Positions 26,498 through 35,448 of a DNA stretch of 64,000 nt are shown here, piece by piece (the stretch's first letter is position 1; every line of letters starts with the position of its first letter). The notes under the pieces are model-generated. The model was not told where the DNA came from. It did not search any database and saw only the letters and a program-made list of their open reading frames with translations. A program made the translations under genes and the position numbers. Location of the stretch: the NCBI GenBank assembly GCA_020636645.1, contig JACJXO010000001.1, positions 1 through 64,000 of the forward strand, in the 5' to 3' direction. The DNA is from Chitinophagales bacterium (GTDB taxonomy: Bacteria > Bacteroidota > Bacteroidia > Chitinophagales > BACL12).

Positions 26498-26515
26498 CAT
26501 TAGTGGTCCTTTTTT

Positions 26516-26600
26516 CACTACTCACTCACCACCCCCACTCCCACTCCCACTCACCACTCCCCACTCGCCACTCTCACTCACCACTCTCACTCACCACTCC
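26516..26600 (+). repeat. C-rich CACTC/CCACT simple array
   Basis: 85 nt with a single G on the plus strand, built from CACTC, CCCACTC and CACCACTC words. It reaches to the stop codon of the convergent kinase gene (26601). It faces the DUF3089 transcript. Confidence 0.9.
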
Positions 26601-27533
26601 CTATTTCCACCGTAAGATCCTCAACGCATCCGGTATGATGCCAATATGCACCGGAGCTTCGCCCAGGAATTCTCCATCTGCTTCTACATACAATGGCATG
26701 TCGCTGTGCATGTGAATGGACTTCGCCTGGAATGTTCTGACCTGTTTCATTCTGACAAATGAACCACTTTGCAGTTTCGGAAGGGAGATGATCATTTTCA
26801 GCTTGCTCATATTGGTGATGATGCTCAGATCCAGTTTTCCGTCATTGTAATCGGCAAAAGGAAGCTGTTTCATTCCACCACCATTGTATTTACCGATACC
26901 TGCGGCTACTGACAAGGTTGGATAGGTGAAACTTTCGCCATCGATCTCATAGGTCACCTCTGTATGCCGGTATTTGAACAGCATCTGCAACAGTGCACCC
27001 CAATAGCGAAACCGTGTATTATGCAGCCAACCGGCACCCGATTCCAGGTTTCGGGTAACGGCGCCATCAAAGCCCAGACCGGTGATATTGAGAAAATACC
27101 TTTCATGTGTTTTCCCATCTTTGGTATAGACAAGTTTTCCTGCATCATACGCCACACAATCGCAGGTACGAAGATTGCGTGGAATAGTGTCCAGGCGACC
27201 ATGTGAGCCGATCGTCTTCACCCAGTCATTCCCCGTACCTGTTGACAACATTCCCAATACCACTTCCTGAGGATCTACACCGCTGTGAAAAATGCCATTC
27301 ACCACTTCATTGGCAGTACCATCTCCGCCAATGACCATCAGTTTTCTTCCCCCTGAAGCCAGTGCTTTATGTGCCAGTTGCCGTGCATGACCGGGAGCCT
27401 GTGTCTGTGCAAACTGAAAGTCTATATTTGCAGCAGACAGATAGGTGCTGAGCTGTTCCCATATTTTCGGTGCCCTGCCTTTACCGGCCACCGGATTGAT
27501 GATCATGAACCAGGTGTCTGTCTGTACTTCCAT
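26601..27533 (-). CDS. Diacylglycerol/sphingosine kinase-like lipid kinase
   Basis: A 310-residue enzyme of the DAGK catalytic family, which phosphorylates diacylglycerol or related lipids (YegS/DgkB-like) and takes part in phospholipid turnover. The motif GGDGT at residues 69-73 within VIGGDGTANEVVNG is the nucleotide-binding signature. INPVAGKGRA at 12-21 and GLGFDGAVTR are also typical. The end DADGEFLGE is replaced by VEADGEFLGEAPV, as in the family. I chose the ATG at 27533, since the upstream 27 residues overlap the divergent decarboxylase gene. A -7-like box TATCTTTA lies at 27546-27553. Only 24 nt separate it from the decarboxylase start. Confidence 0.9.
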   Translation of the reverse strand: MEVQTDTWFMIINPVAGKGRAPKIWEQLSTYLSAANIDFQFAQTQAPGHARQLAHKALASGGRKLMVIGGDGTANEVVNGIFHSGVDPQEVVLGMLSTGTGNDWVKTIGSHGRLDTIPRNLRTCDCVAYDAGKLVYTKDGKTHERYFLNITGLGFDGAVTRNLESGAGWLHNTRFRYWGALLQMLFKYRHTEVTYEIDGESFTYPTLSVAAGIGKYNGGGMKQLPFADYNDGKLDLSIITNMSKLKMIISLPKLQSGSFVRMKQVRTFQAKSIHMHSDMPLYVEADGEFLGEAPVHIGIIPDALRILRWK

Positions 27534-27557
27534 GCCTGAAGGGACTAAAGATATGTT

Positions 27558-28976
27558 ATGCTGACAGAACTCCGTGACGACAAATGGAAAGCCTTGCTGG
27601 ACCTGTTGCAACACTACTACTCTGCCCTCAGTGATCAGTCCGTCAAACCTCAGGTGGTACCCGGATCCGTGTATGCATCTCTGCCCGAACAGCTGCCTGA
27701 CACACCGGAATCTTTTGAAAAAGTTCTATCAGATACCCGTCAGCTTATAATGCCGGCTCTCACCCACTGGCAGCATCCGGGGTTCATGGCACTCTTTCCA
27801 TCCAACAGCAGTTTCCCGTCACTGGCGGGTGAGGTCATATCATCCGGAGTAGCTATCAACGCCATGATGTGGGATACCTCGCCAGCTGCTACTGAACTGG
27901 AACAGCGGATGATGGAATGGCTTCGAGATCTGTGCGGATTGCCCTCCCATTGGCAGGGTGTGTTACAAGACACGGCCTCCACCGCTACGCTGACCGCTGT
28001 CATTGCAGCCAGAGAAAAGAAAACAACACATCGGGTAAAGAACGATGGATTTTCCGGTCTGCCGAAAATGATCTTATACACAAGTGAACATGCACATTAC
28101 TCTGTAGAAAAAGCTGCCATGTCTGCAGGAATTGGCAGAAACAATGTGCGAAAGATCCAATGTAATGCTGATCTCTCCATGGATACTGATGCACTGCGCA
28201 TGCAGGTGGAAGCCGATCTGCAGGATGGTCACCTGCCGTTCATGGTCTGCGCCACGCTGGGCACAACCAGTACGCTGGCGTTCGATCATTTACAAGAGAT
28301 CGCAGCTGTTTGCAATGCCTTTGACCTTTGGTTGCATGTGGATGCTGCCTACGCAGGCAGTGCCTTTATTCTGGAAGAAGAACGCGGTGTGATGGCGGGT
28401 ATCGGGGCTGCCGACAGTTATGTATTCAATCCGCATAAGTGGTTATTTACCCAGTTCGATTGTTCCGCTTTTTATGTGTCTGATCCGGATGATCTGTTAA
28501 CCGTTTTCAGTGTTTCTGCAGAATACCTGAAAGCTACCCGCGAGCAGGGCATCATCAATTACAAGGACTGGGGTATTCCACTGGGAAGAAGATTTCGATC
28601 ACTGAAACTCTGGTATGTATTACGGACATTCGGGAGGAAGGGTTTGCAGGACAAGATCTCACGGCATCTGGAGCTTGCACGAACCCTGCAACAAAGACTG
28701 ACGGCCATGGACGGCTGGATCATGCCTTACCCCATGCATATGAATGTGTTGTGCCTGCAATACAGGCCGGAGAGACTGAAAACATTAGCAGAATGGAACG
28801 AAGTGACCCGGAATATCCTGGACGAAATAAACAGCGACGGACGATTTTATCTGACCGGAACCACGGTGGAAGAGATGTTTCTGATACGTATCGTACCGGC
28901 ACAAACAGAGGTGAGCAGAGATACGATCGAAGCGCTGGCTGAACTGATCGAAGAGATCACGATGCGTTACGCATGA
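27558..28976 (+). CDS. PLP-dependent (aromatic amino acid-like) decarboxylase
   Basis: A 472-residue group II decarboxylase-like enzyme, related to aromatic-L-amino-acid and tyrosine decarboxylases, that makes biogenic amines. PLP binds K294 in NPHKW (VFNPHKWLFTQFDCSAF). Further motifs are ALTHWQHPGFMALFPSNSSFPSLAGE, which binds substrate near the N-terminus, and WLHVDAAYAGSAF, containing the PLP-ring aspartate. Residues are in family order and length is normal. Substrate specificity cannot be read directly. The start ATG at 27558 is 24 nt from the divergent lipid kinase. The 3' end overlaps the convergent acyltransferase gene by 20 nt. Confidence 0.92.
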   Translation: MLTELRDDKWKALLDLLQHYYSALSDQSVKPQVVPGSVYASLPEQLPDTPESFEKVLSDTRQLIMPALTHWQHPGFMALFPSNSSFPSLAGEVISSGVAINAMMWDTSPAATELEQRMMEWLRDLCGLPSHWQGVLQDTASTATLTAVIAAREKKTTHRVKNDGFSGLPKMILYTSEHAHYSVEKAAMSAGIGRNNVRKIQCNADLSMDTDALRMQVEADLQDGHLPFMVCATLGTTSTLAFDHLQEIAAVCNAFDLWLHVDAAYAGSAFILEEERGVMAGIGAADSYVFNPHKWLFTQFDCSAFYVSDPDDLLTVFSVSAEYLKATREQGIINYKDWGIPLGRRFRSLKLWYVLRTFGRKGLQDKISRHLELARTLQQRLTAMDGWIMPYPMHMNVLCLQYRPERLKTLAEWNEVTRNILDEINSDGRFYLTGTTVEEMFLIRIVPAQTEVSRDTIEALAELIEEITMRYA

Positions 28977-30354
28977 TGCGAAGTAATTCTTCCCGGTCTG
29001 CCATCATGTGTACAGCAGTATCATCCTTCCGGCGCAACTTGATCTTTAGTCGAACGACTGACAACCACCGCTTGTAAGCCCTCCACCACAGATAGGTGGA
29101 CTTTCCCCAAACAGGCAGCACCAGTAACAAGATAGCGGCCATCCAGAAATGACCGGAGAGCACCCATGCAAGAATAAAGTACAACAGGTAGAAAAAAGTA
29201 AATGTGAACAGCCCGATAGCGTATTGCAAAGAGGAAAAGAATATACGCTGTTTGATGTTCTTCCTGACGATCCATTGAGGCAGGCGGAAAGGGATGATCT
29301 GCGTTATCCATCCTGTTATGAAGACCGGAAAAGTGAGCAGCAATACCAGGAGCATGCCAACACGGTAACCCATGCTTTGTCTCTGCTGATCGAACGTATT
29401 CTCTCTGAGATCAAATGCATCCCTGCCTTTCACATACTTGTGCAAGGTCTTCGCCAGGTGGCTGATACCCTCGTGATCATTCAGCCTGATCGTTTCCAGT
29501 TTCTTGCTGAGTTCCTGCTCTTTCCGCAGCGCTGCTATCGGAGTATAGGGTGACCCTTCTTCTTTCAGAAAAGCCCTTGCACCAATGACCACTGCCTGAT
29601 CGATGTCATGATGGTTATGGCTGCGTGGAATATGCACCACCTGATCCTGCATCCGGAGTTGCAGCTCATCCTTCAGCGTATTGATGGCTGCCGCACTGTT
29701 CTTCTGATACTGTTCTTTGTAGGTCTGTACCCTTACTGCCGGGCCGAACTGAATAAGCTGTCGCTTGCCGAATTTTTCTGCATCGGTATAACTCACGCCA
29801 ACCGGCACGATGTGCAGGTCTATCTCCCAGTTGTATTTTTCCATCGCACCGAAAGCAATGCGGCAGATGCCTTTCTTGAGCGGACGGATATGTCGCTCGT
29901 TGATGCAATCGCCCTCCGGATAGATGCCCACCATACCATTGAGCGCCAGGATATCATAGCAGGCGTTAAAGGTCTCCTCATTGGCTTCCCTGGTATCCAC
30001 TCCATCCCGTTCACGCCATATGGGAAGCATGTGGAAGAAGTAGAAAAGCTTGCGCATGAGGGGATTCTTAAAGGCATCACCCCTTGCCAGCTGCCAGACC
30101 TGTGAGTCATGGATATGCACAAACGCCAGGCTGTCCATGAAAGCATTACGATGACTGATGGCAAACAGGATCGGTTTGTCATCCGGCACGTGTTCCTTCC
30201 AGCCAACCTCCTGAAATTTACTGTGATAGAGTGTATAGGTAATGCCTACCAGTTTGGCCTGTGCGATCCAGTATCCGGTACTCCAGACAGGCAGTCTGGT
30301 TCCATGAAAATGGAAAAAGCGGCGTTTTTCGCTGAATACTTTACCCCAGCCCAT
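28957..30354 (-). CDS. PlsC-like glycerolipid acyltransferase
   Basis: A 465-residue member of the lysophosphatidic-acid acyltransferase family. The catalytic box is HRNAFMD (H68 to D74, an HX5D spacing seen in the Bacteroidota subgroup), followed by a YPEGDC motif (residues 145-150). A second half has two or three membrane segments (MGYRVGMLLVLLLTFPVF, SLQYAIGLFTFTFFYLLYFILAW), unlike short PlsC, so it may be membrane-bound. I start at the ATG at 30354. A perfect -7 box TAAGTTTG at 30366-30373 lies 11 nt upstream, and a 30444 start would run into the neighbouring symporter gene. It overlaps the decarboxylase by 20 nt at the 3' end, where the sequence is palindromic (ATGCGTTACGCAT). Confidence 0.87.
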   Translation of the reverse strand: MGWGKVFSEKRRFFHFHGTRLPVWSTGYWIAQAKLVGITYTLYHSKFQEVGWKEHVPDDKPILFAISHRNAFMDSLAFVHIHDSQVWQLARGDAFKNPLMRKLFYFFHMLPIWRERDGVDTREANEETFNACYDILALNGMVGIYPEGDCINERHIRPLKKGICRIAFGAMEKYNWEIDLHIVPVGVSYTDAEKFGKRQLIQFGPAVRVQTYKEQYQKNSAAAINTLKDELQLRMQDQVVHIPRSHNHHDIDQAVVIGARAFLKEEGSPYTPIAALRKEQELSKKLETIRLNDHEGISHLAKTLHKYVKGRDAFDLRENTFDQQRQSMGYRVGMLLVLLLTFPVFITGWITQIIPFRLPQWIVRKNIKQRIFFSSLQYAIGLFTFTFFYLLYFILAWVLSGHFWMAAILLLVLPVWGKSTYLWWRAYKRWLSVVRLKIKLRRKDDTAVHMMADREELLRIMRNAS

Positions 30355-30365
30355 AAAAAGTTGTG

Positions 30366-30373
30366 CAAACTTA
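30366..30373 (-). promoter_or_regulatory. -7 box TAAGTTTG of the PlsC-like gene
   Basis: Exact TAnnTTTG on the minus strand, 11 nt before the chosen ATG (30354). It lies just after the symporter stop (30380) and supports the shorter start. Confidence 0.55.
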
Positions 30374-30379
30374 GAAAAA

Positions 30380-31309
30380 TCAACTGACGGAGGCTGCCTT
30401 CCTTTCATGCCGCCACCACCAGAAGCCAGCCAGGGCAAACCCACTCACCAGATCCCAGATGCCCCACCATCCTGCCACCACGGCCATACCACCCAGGCCA
30501 CTGAAGAAAGAAAAGATCAGGATCAGTCCGAGAGCAGCATTATGAATACCGGTTTCTATGCTCAGGCATTTCTTATCTGCAAAGTCCATGCGGAATACAG
30601 ATGCAACAGTATAACCAGCTGCCAGTCCGAGGCCATTGTGCAGCAACACCAGAATGAAAATGATACCGATCACTTCCAGAAAAATGGCATAGTTGGCCAG
30701 AAATGCAAAGACTATGAAAGAGATGAAGATGATAAGCGACAACCAGCGTACCGGCTTATGTATGATAGCCGTAAAGCGGGGCAGAAAGCGGGCGGTCAGC
30801 ATGCCCAGCACCAGTGGTACACCCAGGATGATGAATACTGCCTGGAAGAGTTCGCCGGGTTCTACGCTGATCTCATGCATAAGCTCCCGGGTCGGGCCAT
30901 AGAGGCTGCCGTATAAGGTGAAGTTGATGGGAGTCATGAAAATACACAGCACCGTAGAGGCAGCGGTCAGGGTAACAGAAAGCGCCACATTACCCCGGGC
31001 GATGCTGCTCAGGTAGTTCGACATATTACCGCCGGGGCAGGCCGCCAGCAGAAACATACCCAGTGCAATGCTGGGAGAAGGCTGCATGACCAGCACTAAT
31101 ATATAGGTTAGCAATGGCATGATGACCCACTGCGACAATACGCCCGCAACAGCTTTTCTGGGCTGACGGATCAGGTTCCTGAAATCCTCAATGGTCAGGT
31201 TCAGGGCTATACCATACATGAGAAATGCCAGGATGAAATTGAGCAGGAAGAGGTTATCCCGGTCAAAATGCAGCCTGATCTCATCTATCTGAACGGCTTC
31301 CAGAAGCAT
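30380..31309 (-). CDS. Bile acid:sodium symporter family transporter
   Basis: A 309-residue integral membrane transporter of the BASS/SBF family, which moves sodium together with organic acids or bile-salt-like compounds. It has about nine or ten hydrophobic helices. The signatures GMFLLAACPGGNMSNYLSSIARGNVALSVTLTAASTVLC and SIETGIHNAALGLILIFSFF are typical. Start chosen at the ATG at 31309; a longer form from 31372 would add 21 residues of poor similarity. A near-match -7 box TATCATTG lies at about 31313-31320. It ends 26 nt before the PlsC start. The substrate is unknown. Confidence 0.9.
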   Translation of the reverse strand: MLLEAVQIDEIRLHFDRDNLFLLNFILAFLMYGIALNLTIEDFRNLIRQPRKAVAGVLSQWVIMPLLTYILVLVMQPSPSIALGMFLLAACPGGNMSNYLSSIARGNVALSVTLTAASTVLCIFMTPINFTLYGSLYGPTRELMHEISVEPGELFQAVFIILGVPLVLGMLTARFLPRFTAIIHKPVRWLSLIIFISFIVFAFLANYAIFLEVIGIIFILVLLHNGLGLAAGYTVASVFRMDFADKKCLSIETGIHNAALGLILIFSFFSGLGGMAVVAGWWGIWDLVSGFALAGFWWWRHERKAASVS

Positions 31310-31496
31310 GTGCAATGATAATTCATTAATGAGTGAAAGAGCAAATAGGCCGATCTGGCAACCTGTGTGCACAATAGTGCTTCAGCTCCTGTTTAAACCG
31401 CTCAAAAAACAGGTTAAAAACTAATCTTTCCTCTTGTTTGCGCAGGTCATATTCCCTAATTTGCAAGCCTGCAATTGATCATTCACTTAAACCATA

Positions 31497-31503
31497 AAGG
31501 AGG
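31497..31503 (+). promoter_or_regulatory. Strong Shine-Dalgarno site AAGGAGG
   Basis: AAGGAGG ends 6 nt before the ATG of the EF-G-like gene. Good Shine-Dalgarno sites are rare in this phylum and are not seen before most other genes here. Confidence 0.8.
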
Positions 31504-31509
31504 AATGTT

Positions 31510-33639
31510 ATGAAGTCACACGATAGCACCCACATCAAAAACGTTGTGCTGGTTGGTCATTCCGGTTCCGGGAAGACTACACTCGCTGAGTGTATGCTTT
31601 TCGAAGCCGGGGTGATCAACAGAAGAGGAACCATCGCTGAGAAGAACACCATTGGTGATTACAGCGATATTGAGCACGAAAGGGGAAACAGCATCTTCAG
31701 TCACATCATGCATGTGGACTGGAAAGACACCAAGATCAACATCATTGACACACCGGGCATGGACGACTTCGTAGGTGAGGTCATTTCGTCATTTAAAGTG
31801 GCAGATACCGGTATCATGGTCATCAACGCAGCCAATGGCGTGGAGGTGGGTACCGAGATCATCTGGGAATATGCAGACCACCTGAAAAAGCCCATGCTGT
31901 TTGTGGCCAACCACCTGGATGAAGAAAAATCAGATTTCGATGCCATGGTAGAGCAGGCCAAAGATCGCTTTGGAAGAAAGGTCACCGTGGTACAATATCC
32001 GTACAACCAGGGTGTTGATTTCAATGCGGTCATTGACGTGCTGAATATGGTCATGTACCGTTTTGGTGCCGATGGAGGGAAGCCTGAAAAACTGGATATT
32101 CCTGCCGAAGAAATGGACAAAGCGAAGCAGCTGCACAATGACCTGATAGAAGCCATCGCCGAAAACGATGAGACACTGATGGAACGCTATTTTGAAAAAG
32201 GCACCCTCGATGAAACTGACATGCAGAAAGGGTTGCTCATTTCCATCCGCGATCATGAGCTGTTCCCGATGTTCTGCATCTCTGCCAAGCACAATATGGG
32301 CAGCGGCCGCATCATGGGATTCATTGATTACTGCTGCCCGAGTGCAGCACATATGAATCCGGAAAAACTGACCAACGGAGCAGATCTGCCCTGTAATTCA
32401 TCCAACCCGCCGGTGGCATTCGTATTCAAGACCATGAGTGAACCCCATCTGGGTGATATGAGCTTCTTCAAAGTTTGCTCAGGCAAACTGAAAGTGGGCG
32501 ATGACCTGGTGAACACCGCCAACGGTCAAACCGAACGCCTCTCACAGATCTATCTGGTACAGGGCAAGAAACGGGAACCAGTAGAAGAGGTGCTGGCCGG
32601 TGATATTGCCGCCACCGTCAAACTAAAAAAGACACATACCAACAATACCCTGAGTGCCAAGGGGCAGAATGTGGAGGTGGTACCTATTCATTACCCTGAA
32701 CCCAAGGTGCAGGCTGCCATTCATGTGCATAATAAAGGCGATGAAGAAAAGATGGGTATGGCGCTCAACCATATTCATGAAGAGGATCCTACCATCACCA
32801 TAGACCACAACATGGAGCTCAAACAGACCATCATCAATGCCCAGGGCGAGATGCACCTGGCCATGCTGAAGTGGAAGATCGAGCACCTGTATGGCATTCA
32901 GTTCGATTATGAAAAGACCCGCATACCCTACCGGGAGACCATCCAGAAATCAGTGCGCAGCGACTACCGTCATAAAAAGCAAAGTGGTGGTGCCGGACAG
33001 TTCGCAGAAGTGCACATGCTGGTAGAACCCTGGTATGAAGGCATGCCTGATCCGCCCGATCTGAATGTCCGTGGTCGGGAAGAACATCCTTTGAAATGGG
33101 GAGGCAAACTGGTGTATTACAACTGCATCGTGGGAGGTTCCATTGATGCCCGTTTCCTTCCGTCCATCCTGAAAGGGGTCATGGACAAGATGGAGAATGG
33201 TCCGCTTACCGGTTCCTATGTGCGTGATGTTCGTGTGAGTGTCTATGATGGTAAGATGCACCCGGTTGACAGTAATGATATGGCCTTCAAACTGGCCGGC
33301 ATGATGGCATTCCGCAATGCCTTCCGCGAAGCTGATCCCAAGATCCTGGAACCGGTATATGACCTGGAGATCATGGTACCTGCCGATATGATGGGCGATG
33401 TGATGGGCGACCTGCAGACACGTCGCGGCATTGTGATGGGTATGGACAGCGATGGCCATTATCAGAAGATCAAGGCACGGGTTCCGCTGTCAGAGTTACA
33501 TGACTATTCCAGCACACTTCGCAGTTTCACCCAGGGAAGAGGAAAGTTCACCCGGCAGTTTGCAGAGTATGCCCCGGTTCCTTTTGACCTGCAGCAGAAA
33601 CTGATCGAAGCACATCAGGAAGAACTTGCAGAAGCCTGA
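31510..33639 (+). CDS. EF-G-like translational GTPase (EF-G2 type)
   Basis: A 709-residue elongation-factor-G-like GTPase. The G1 loop GHSGSGKTT is at 16-24 and the G3 motif DTPG at 80-83. The G4 motif, normally NKxD, is NHLD at 134-137. Domain II, III, IV and V follow in EF-G order (for example GGAGQFAEVHMLVEPW and GVMDKMENGPLTG). The H/S substitutions around the P-loop (GHSGSGKTT) and the NHLD motif suggest a paralogue of canonical fusA rather than the main factor. The canonical fusA is normally beside rpsL/rpsG, and no such genes are here. A strong Shine-Dalgarno AAGGAGG lies 6 nt before the ATG. Its exact job is unknown. Confidence 0.88.
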   Translation: MKSHDSTHIKNVVLVGHSGSGKTTLAECMLFEAGVINRRGTIAEKNTIGDYSDIEHERGNSIFSHIMHVDWKDTKINIIDTPGMDDFVGEVISSFKVADTGIMVINAANGVEVGTEIIWEYADHLKKPMLFVANHLDEEKSDFDAMVEQAKDRFGRKVTVVQYPYNQGVDFNAVIDVLNMVMYRFGADGGKPEKLDIPAEEMDKAKQLHNDLIEAIAENDETLMERYFEKGTLDETDMQKGLLISIRDHELFPMFCISAKHNMGSGRIMGFIDYCCPSAAHMNPEKLTNGADLPCNSSNPPVAFVFKTMSEPHLGDMSFFKVCSGKLKVGDDLVNTANGQTERLSQIYLVQGKKREPVEEVLAGDIAATVKLKKTHTNNTLSAKGQNVEVVPIHYPEPKVQAAIHVHNKGDEEKMGMALNHIHEEDPTITIDHNMELKQTIINAQGEMHLAMLKWKIEHLYGIQFDYEKTRIPYRETIQKSVRSDYRHKKQSGGAGQFAEVHMLVEPWYEGMPDPPDLNVRGREEHPLKWGGKLVYYNCIVGGSIDARFLPSILKGVMDKMENGPLTGSYVRDVRVSVYDGKMHPVDSNDMAFKLAGMMAFRNAFREADPKILEPVYDLEIMVPADMMGDVMGDLQTRRGIVMGMDSDGHYQKIKARVPLSELHDYSSTLRSFTQGRGKFTRQFAEYAPVPFDLQQKLIEAHQEELAEA

Positions 33640-33654
33640 CAGGTTGCAGATATA

Positions 33655-33685
33655 AAAAAGGCGCTCTACAGAGCGCCTTTTCTTT
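33655..33685 (+). terminator. Intrinsic terminator after the EF-G-like gene (possibly bidirectional)
   Basis: GGCGCTC (33660-33666), loop TACA, GAGCGCC (33671-33677), with A-run before and T-run after. It also suits the convergent DUF1508 gene. Confidence 0.92.
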
Positions 33686-33700
33686 TTTCATTCAGTCCGT

Positions 33701-34027
33701 TCATTCTTCTGCAACTCCTGCATCAGGTGCGTTCTTCATGACACTGGCAATGCCATTGTCTCTGCTGGCTTCAGCTTCATACATCTGGCTGGAACCGATC
33801 ACCTGTCCGTTGGTGGCTTTAAGGTTGAAATAGAACTTCCCGTTCTTGGCGGTCAGTTTTTCAAAACGTGCTTCCGTAGCACTGTTCTTGCGAACACTTT
33901 CAATGCCATTCATGCAGGCATCTTTGGACTTATAGCCTTCGCTGGACAGGATGACCTGACCGTTGTCAGCCTTCAGATTGAACTGGATTTCCCCGTTGGC
34001 ACGGGTTGAAACAACAAATTTTCCCAT
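33701..34027 (-). CDS. DUF1508 tandem-repeat protein (YegP-like)
   Basis: A 108-residue protein made of two DUF1508 repeats (about 5-50 and 56-104), each of the type KFxVxxxxNGExxFNLKAxNGQVILSSExYxSKxxCxNGIxSV. Known members are small soluble proteins of unknown role, and one such fold is found in E. coli YegP. The two repeats differ a little (SRDNGIASVMKN in the second). It has no signal peptide. It sits alone, convergent with the EF-G-like gene across the terminator. Its 3' end is 15 nt from that terminator. Confidence 0.9.
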   Translation of the reverse strand: MGKFVVSTRANGEIQFNLKADNGQVILSSEGYKSKDACMNGIESVRKNSATEARFEKLTAKNGKFYFNLKATNGQVIGSSQMYEAEASRDNGIASVMKNAPDAGVAEE

Positions 34028-34081
34028 GATAATAAAGATTGTTGGTTATGCTGGCTCTAAGCTACAGGATAAGACCAAGAC

Positions 34082-34948
34082 CTACAAGAATATTCTGCGC
34101 ACATACCGCTGTCCTTCCCAGGTCAGTGTGATCACATACACTCCTGCCGGCAATGACAAAGTACGGGAATACAAACCCTGACCGGACACTGTTCCTTCCA
34201 GCAAATGTCGTCCACCCAGGTCATGAATGGTATAAATGGCTTGTTCAGTCACCTCACTGAGATCTATGAACAGCATGTCACCTGCAGCATACACCGTTGG
34301 TTCCAGAAAAGCTGCTGGCTGTATTGCCTGCGTGGTGTCTATAAAAGTAACGGCCGGTTCTTCCACTGTTGCTTCGTATGCATAACTCATAACAACAATG
34401 TCCATATCTGCGTTCACAGCCAACCGCACCCATCCAAAACGCACTGCATCATCAATACGGAAATTGAGTGGTACAAACCCTTCTGTTTCAGCCGGAAAAT
34501 TCCCTTCACTGGAAACGGTGAACAAGGAGCCCGGAGCCGGGTAGTCAACCGCCTGAAGTTTATAGAACAACTGAGCTGTTTCCTGATGAAAGTTGAGATC
34601 ATAGCCAACCAGATAATCAACCGGCAGCTGATAAGCATACAATAAACCGGGCAGCTGACCTGCCACTGAATTGAGTGACAAAGGTTGTACCAGACCGTGC
34701 TCCATTCTGGCATCCGGACTGAAAGAACTCGACACATAGAAAAAAGACGGAGCTGTAGATTCCTGGTGACTGATCACAAAATCGATGGTGCCGTCATTGT
34801 TCAGATCCAGATCATAGGCATCACCAACAGGCAGAATAAGATCAGGGTCCACATCGGTGAATACCATCTGACCCTGTACAGGAATGGCACCGGCCAGAAA
34901 GGCGGTAGCTGCAGCCGAATATCGGAGGAGAGGGTTGGTGACCGGCAT
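34082..34948 (-). CDS. Secreted protein with T9SS-like C-terminus and Ca-binding-like motif
   Basis: A 288-residue exported protein with an N-terminal hydrophobic segment ending near IPVQGQ. The segment YDLDLNNDGTIDF (about 45-57) is an EF-hand/dockerin-like DxDxNxDG motif that could bind calcium. The region FRIDDAVRFGWVRLAVN is a motif that recurs in anchored or secreted bacterial proteins of unknown role. The C-terminal about 75 residues (YTIHDLGGRHLLEGTV ... GVYVITLTWEGQRYVRRIFL) look like a T9SS type A domain, but without a canonical PNP start. No enzymatic signature. Standing alone between the DUF1508 gene and the small HTH gene. Confidence 0.72.
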   Translation of the reverse strand: MPVTNPLLRYSAAATAFLAGAIPVQGQMVFTDVDPDLILPVGDAYDLDLNNDGTIDFVISHQESTAPSFFYVSSSFSPDARMEHGLVQPLSLNSVAGQLPGLLYAYQLPVDYLVGYDLNFHQETAQLFYKLQAVDYPAPGSLFTVSSEGNFPAETEGFVPLNFRIDDAVRFGWVRLAVNADMDIVVMSYAYEATVEEPAVTFIDTTQAIQPAAFLEPTVYAAGDMLFIDLSEVTEQAIYTIHDLGGRHLLEGTVSGQGLYSRTLSLPAGVYVITLTWEGQRYVRRIFL

Positions 34949-35068
34949 GCCGCAAAAGTAACCAAAACCGAATTGGTGAACGATGACTTATGTTAGGCAG
35001 GCAGAGGGAATGAAAAAGGCCCTGTCCGGTAAAAGACAAGGCCAGGTTCAAGTATGAAAAGAGAGAAG

Positions 35069-35323
35069 TTAATGGACAGCCTGTTCCTGCAGGATACGCC
35101 TGGCTGCTTCCAGAATGTCTGTGCTCTCGAGCTGGACAACACCACCGCTCGCACCTTTCTCAAAGTGCACGTCGGCGATCTTCTCCGGCGATTCGAAATG
35201 CTCTGCCCCAAAATAGTTACGGACCGTGTCGATATTGATGTTCAATTCTTCCGCGATCCGTTCCATGCTACCGTGTGGCAGTGCATCCTTGATATGCCTG
35301 AGTTCTTCAAAAGTGATGACCAT
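35069..35323 (-). CDS. Small helix-turn-helix DNA-binding protein
   Basis: An 84-residue soluble protein whose N-terminal half looks like a helix-turn-helix domain (ELRHIKDALPHGSMERIAEELNINIDTVRNYF), of a type common as small regulators in Bacteroidota. The C-terminal half (EKGASGGVVQLESTDILEAARRILQEQ) may mediate dimerisation. It has no signal peptide. The 125-nt spacer on its 5' side holds no strong promoter match that I can define. Target genes are unknown. Confidence 0.72.
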   Translation of the reverse strand: MVITFEELRHIKDALPHGSMERIAEELNINIDTVRNYFGAEHFESPEKIADVHFEKGASGGVVQLESTDILEAARRILQEQAVH

Positions 35324-35448
35324 AAACCTGATGTTTTGTTGAACAATAGAAGTGCACCTAATAATACTGCGCTTCTCCGGTTTTTCAAAATTTTTTAACC
35401 CGGATCCGGGAAAAAATCAAGTCACAATACCGGCTTTCTCCGTTGAGA

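Noticed and set aside
29608..30105. Plus-strand 165-codon frame inside the acyltransferase gene
   Set aside because: Antisense to the HX5D and YPEG motifs.
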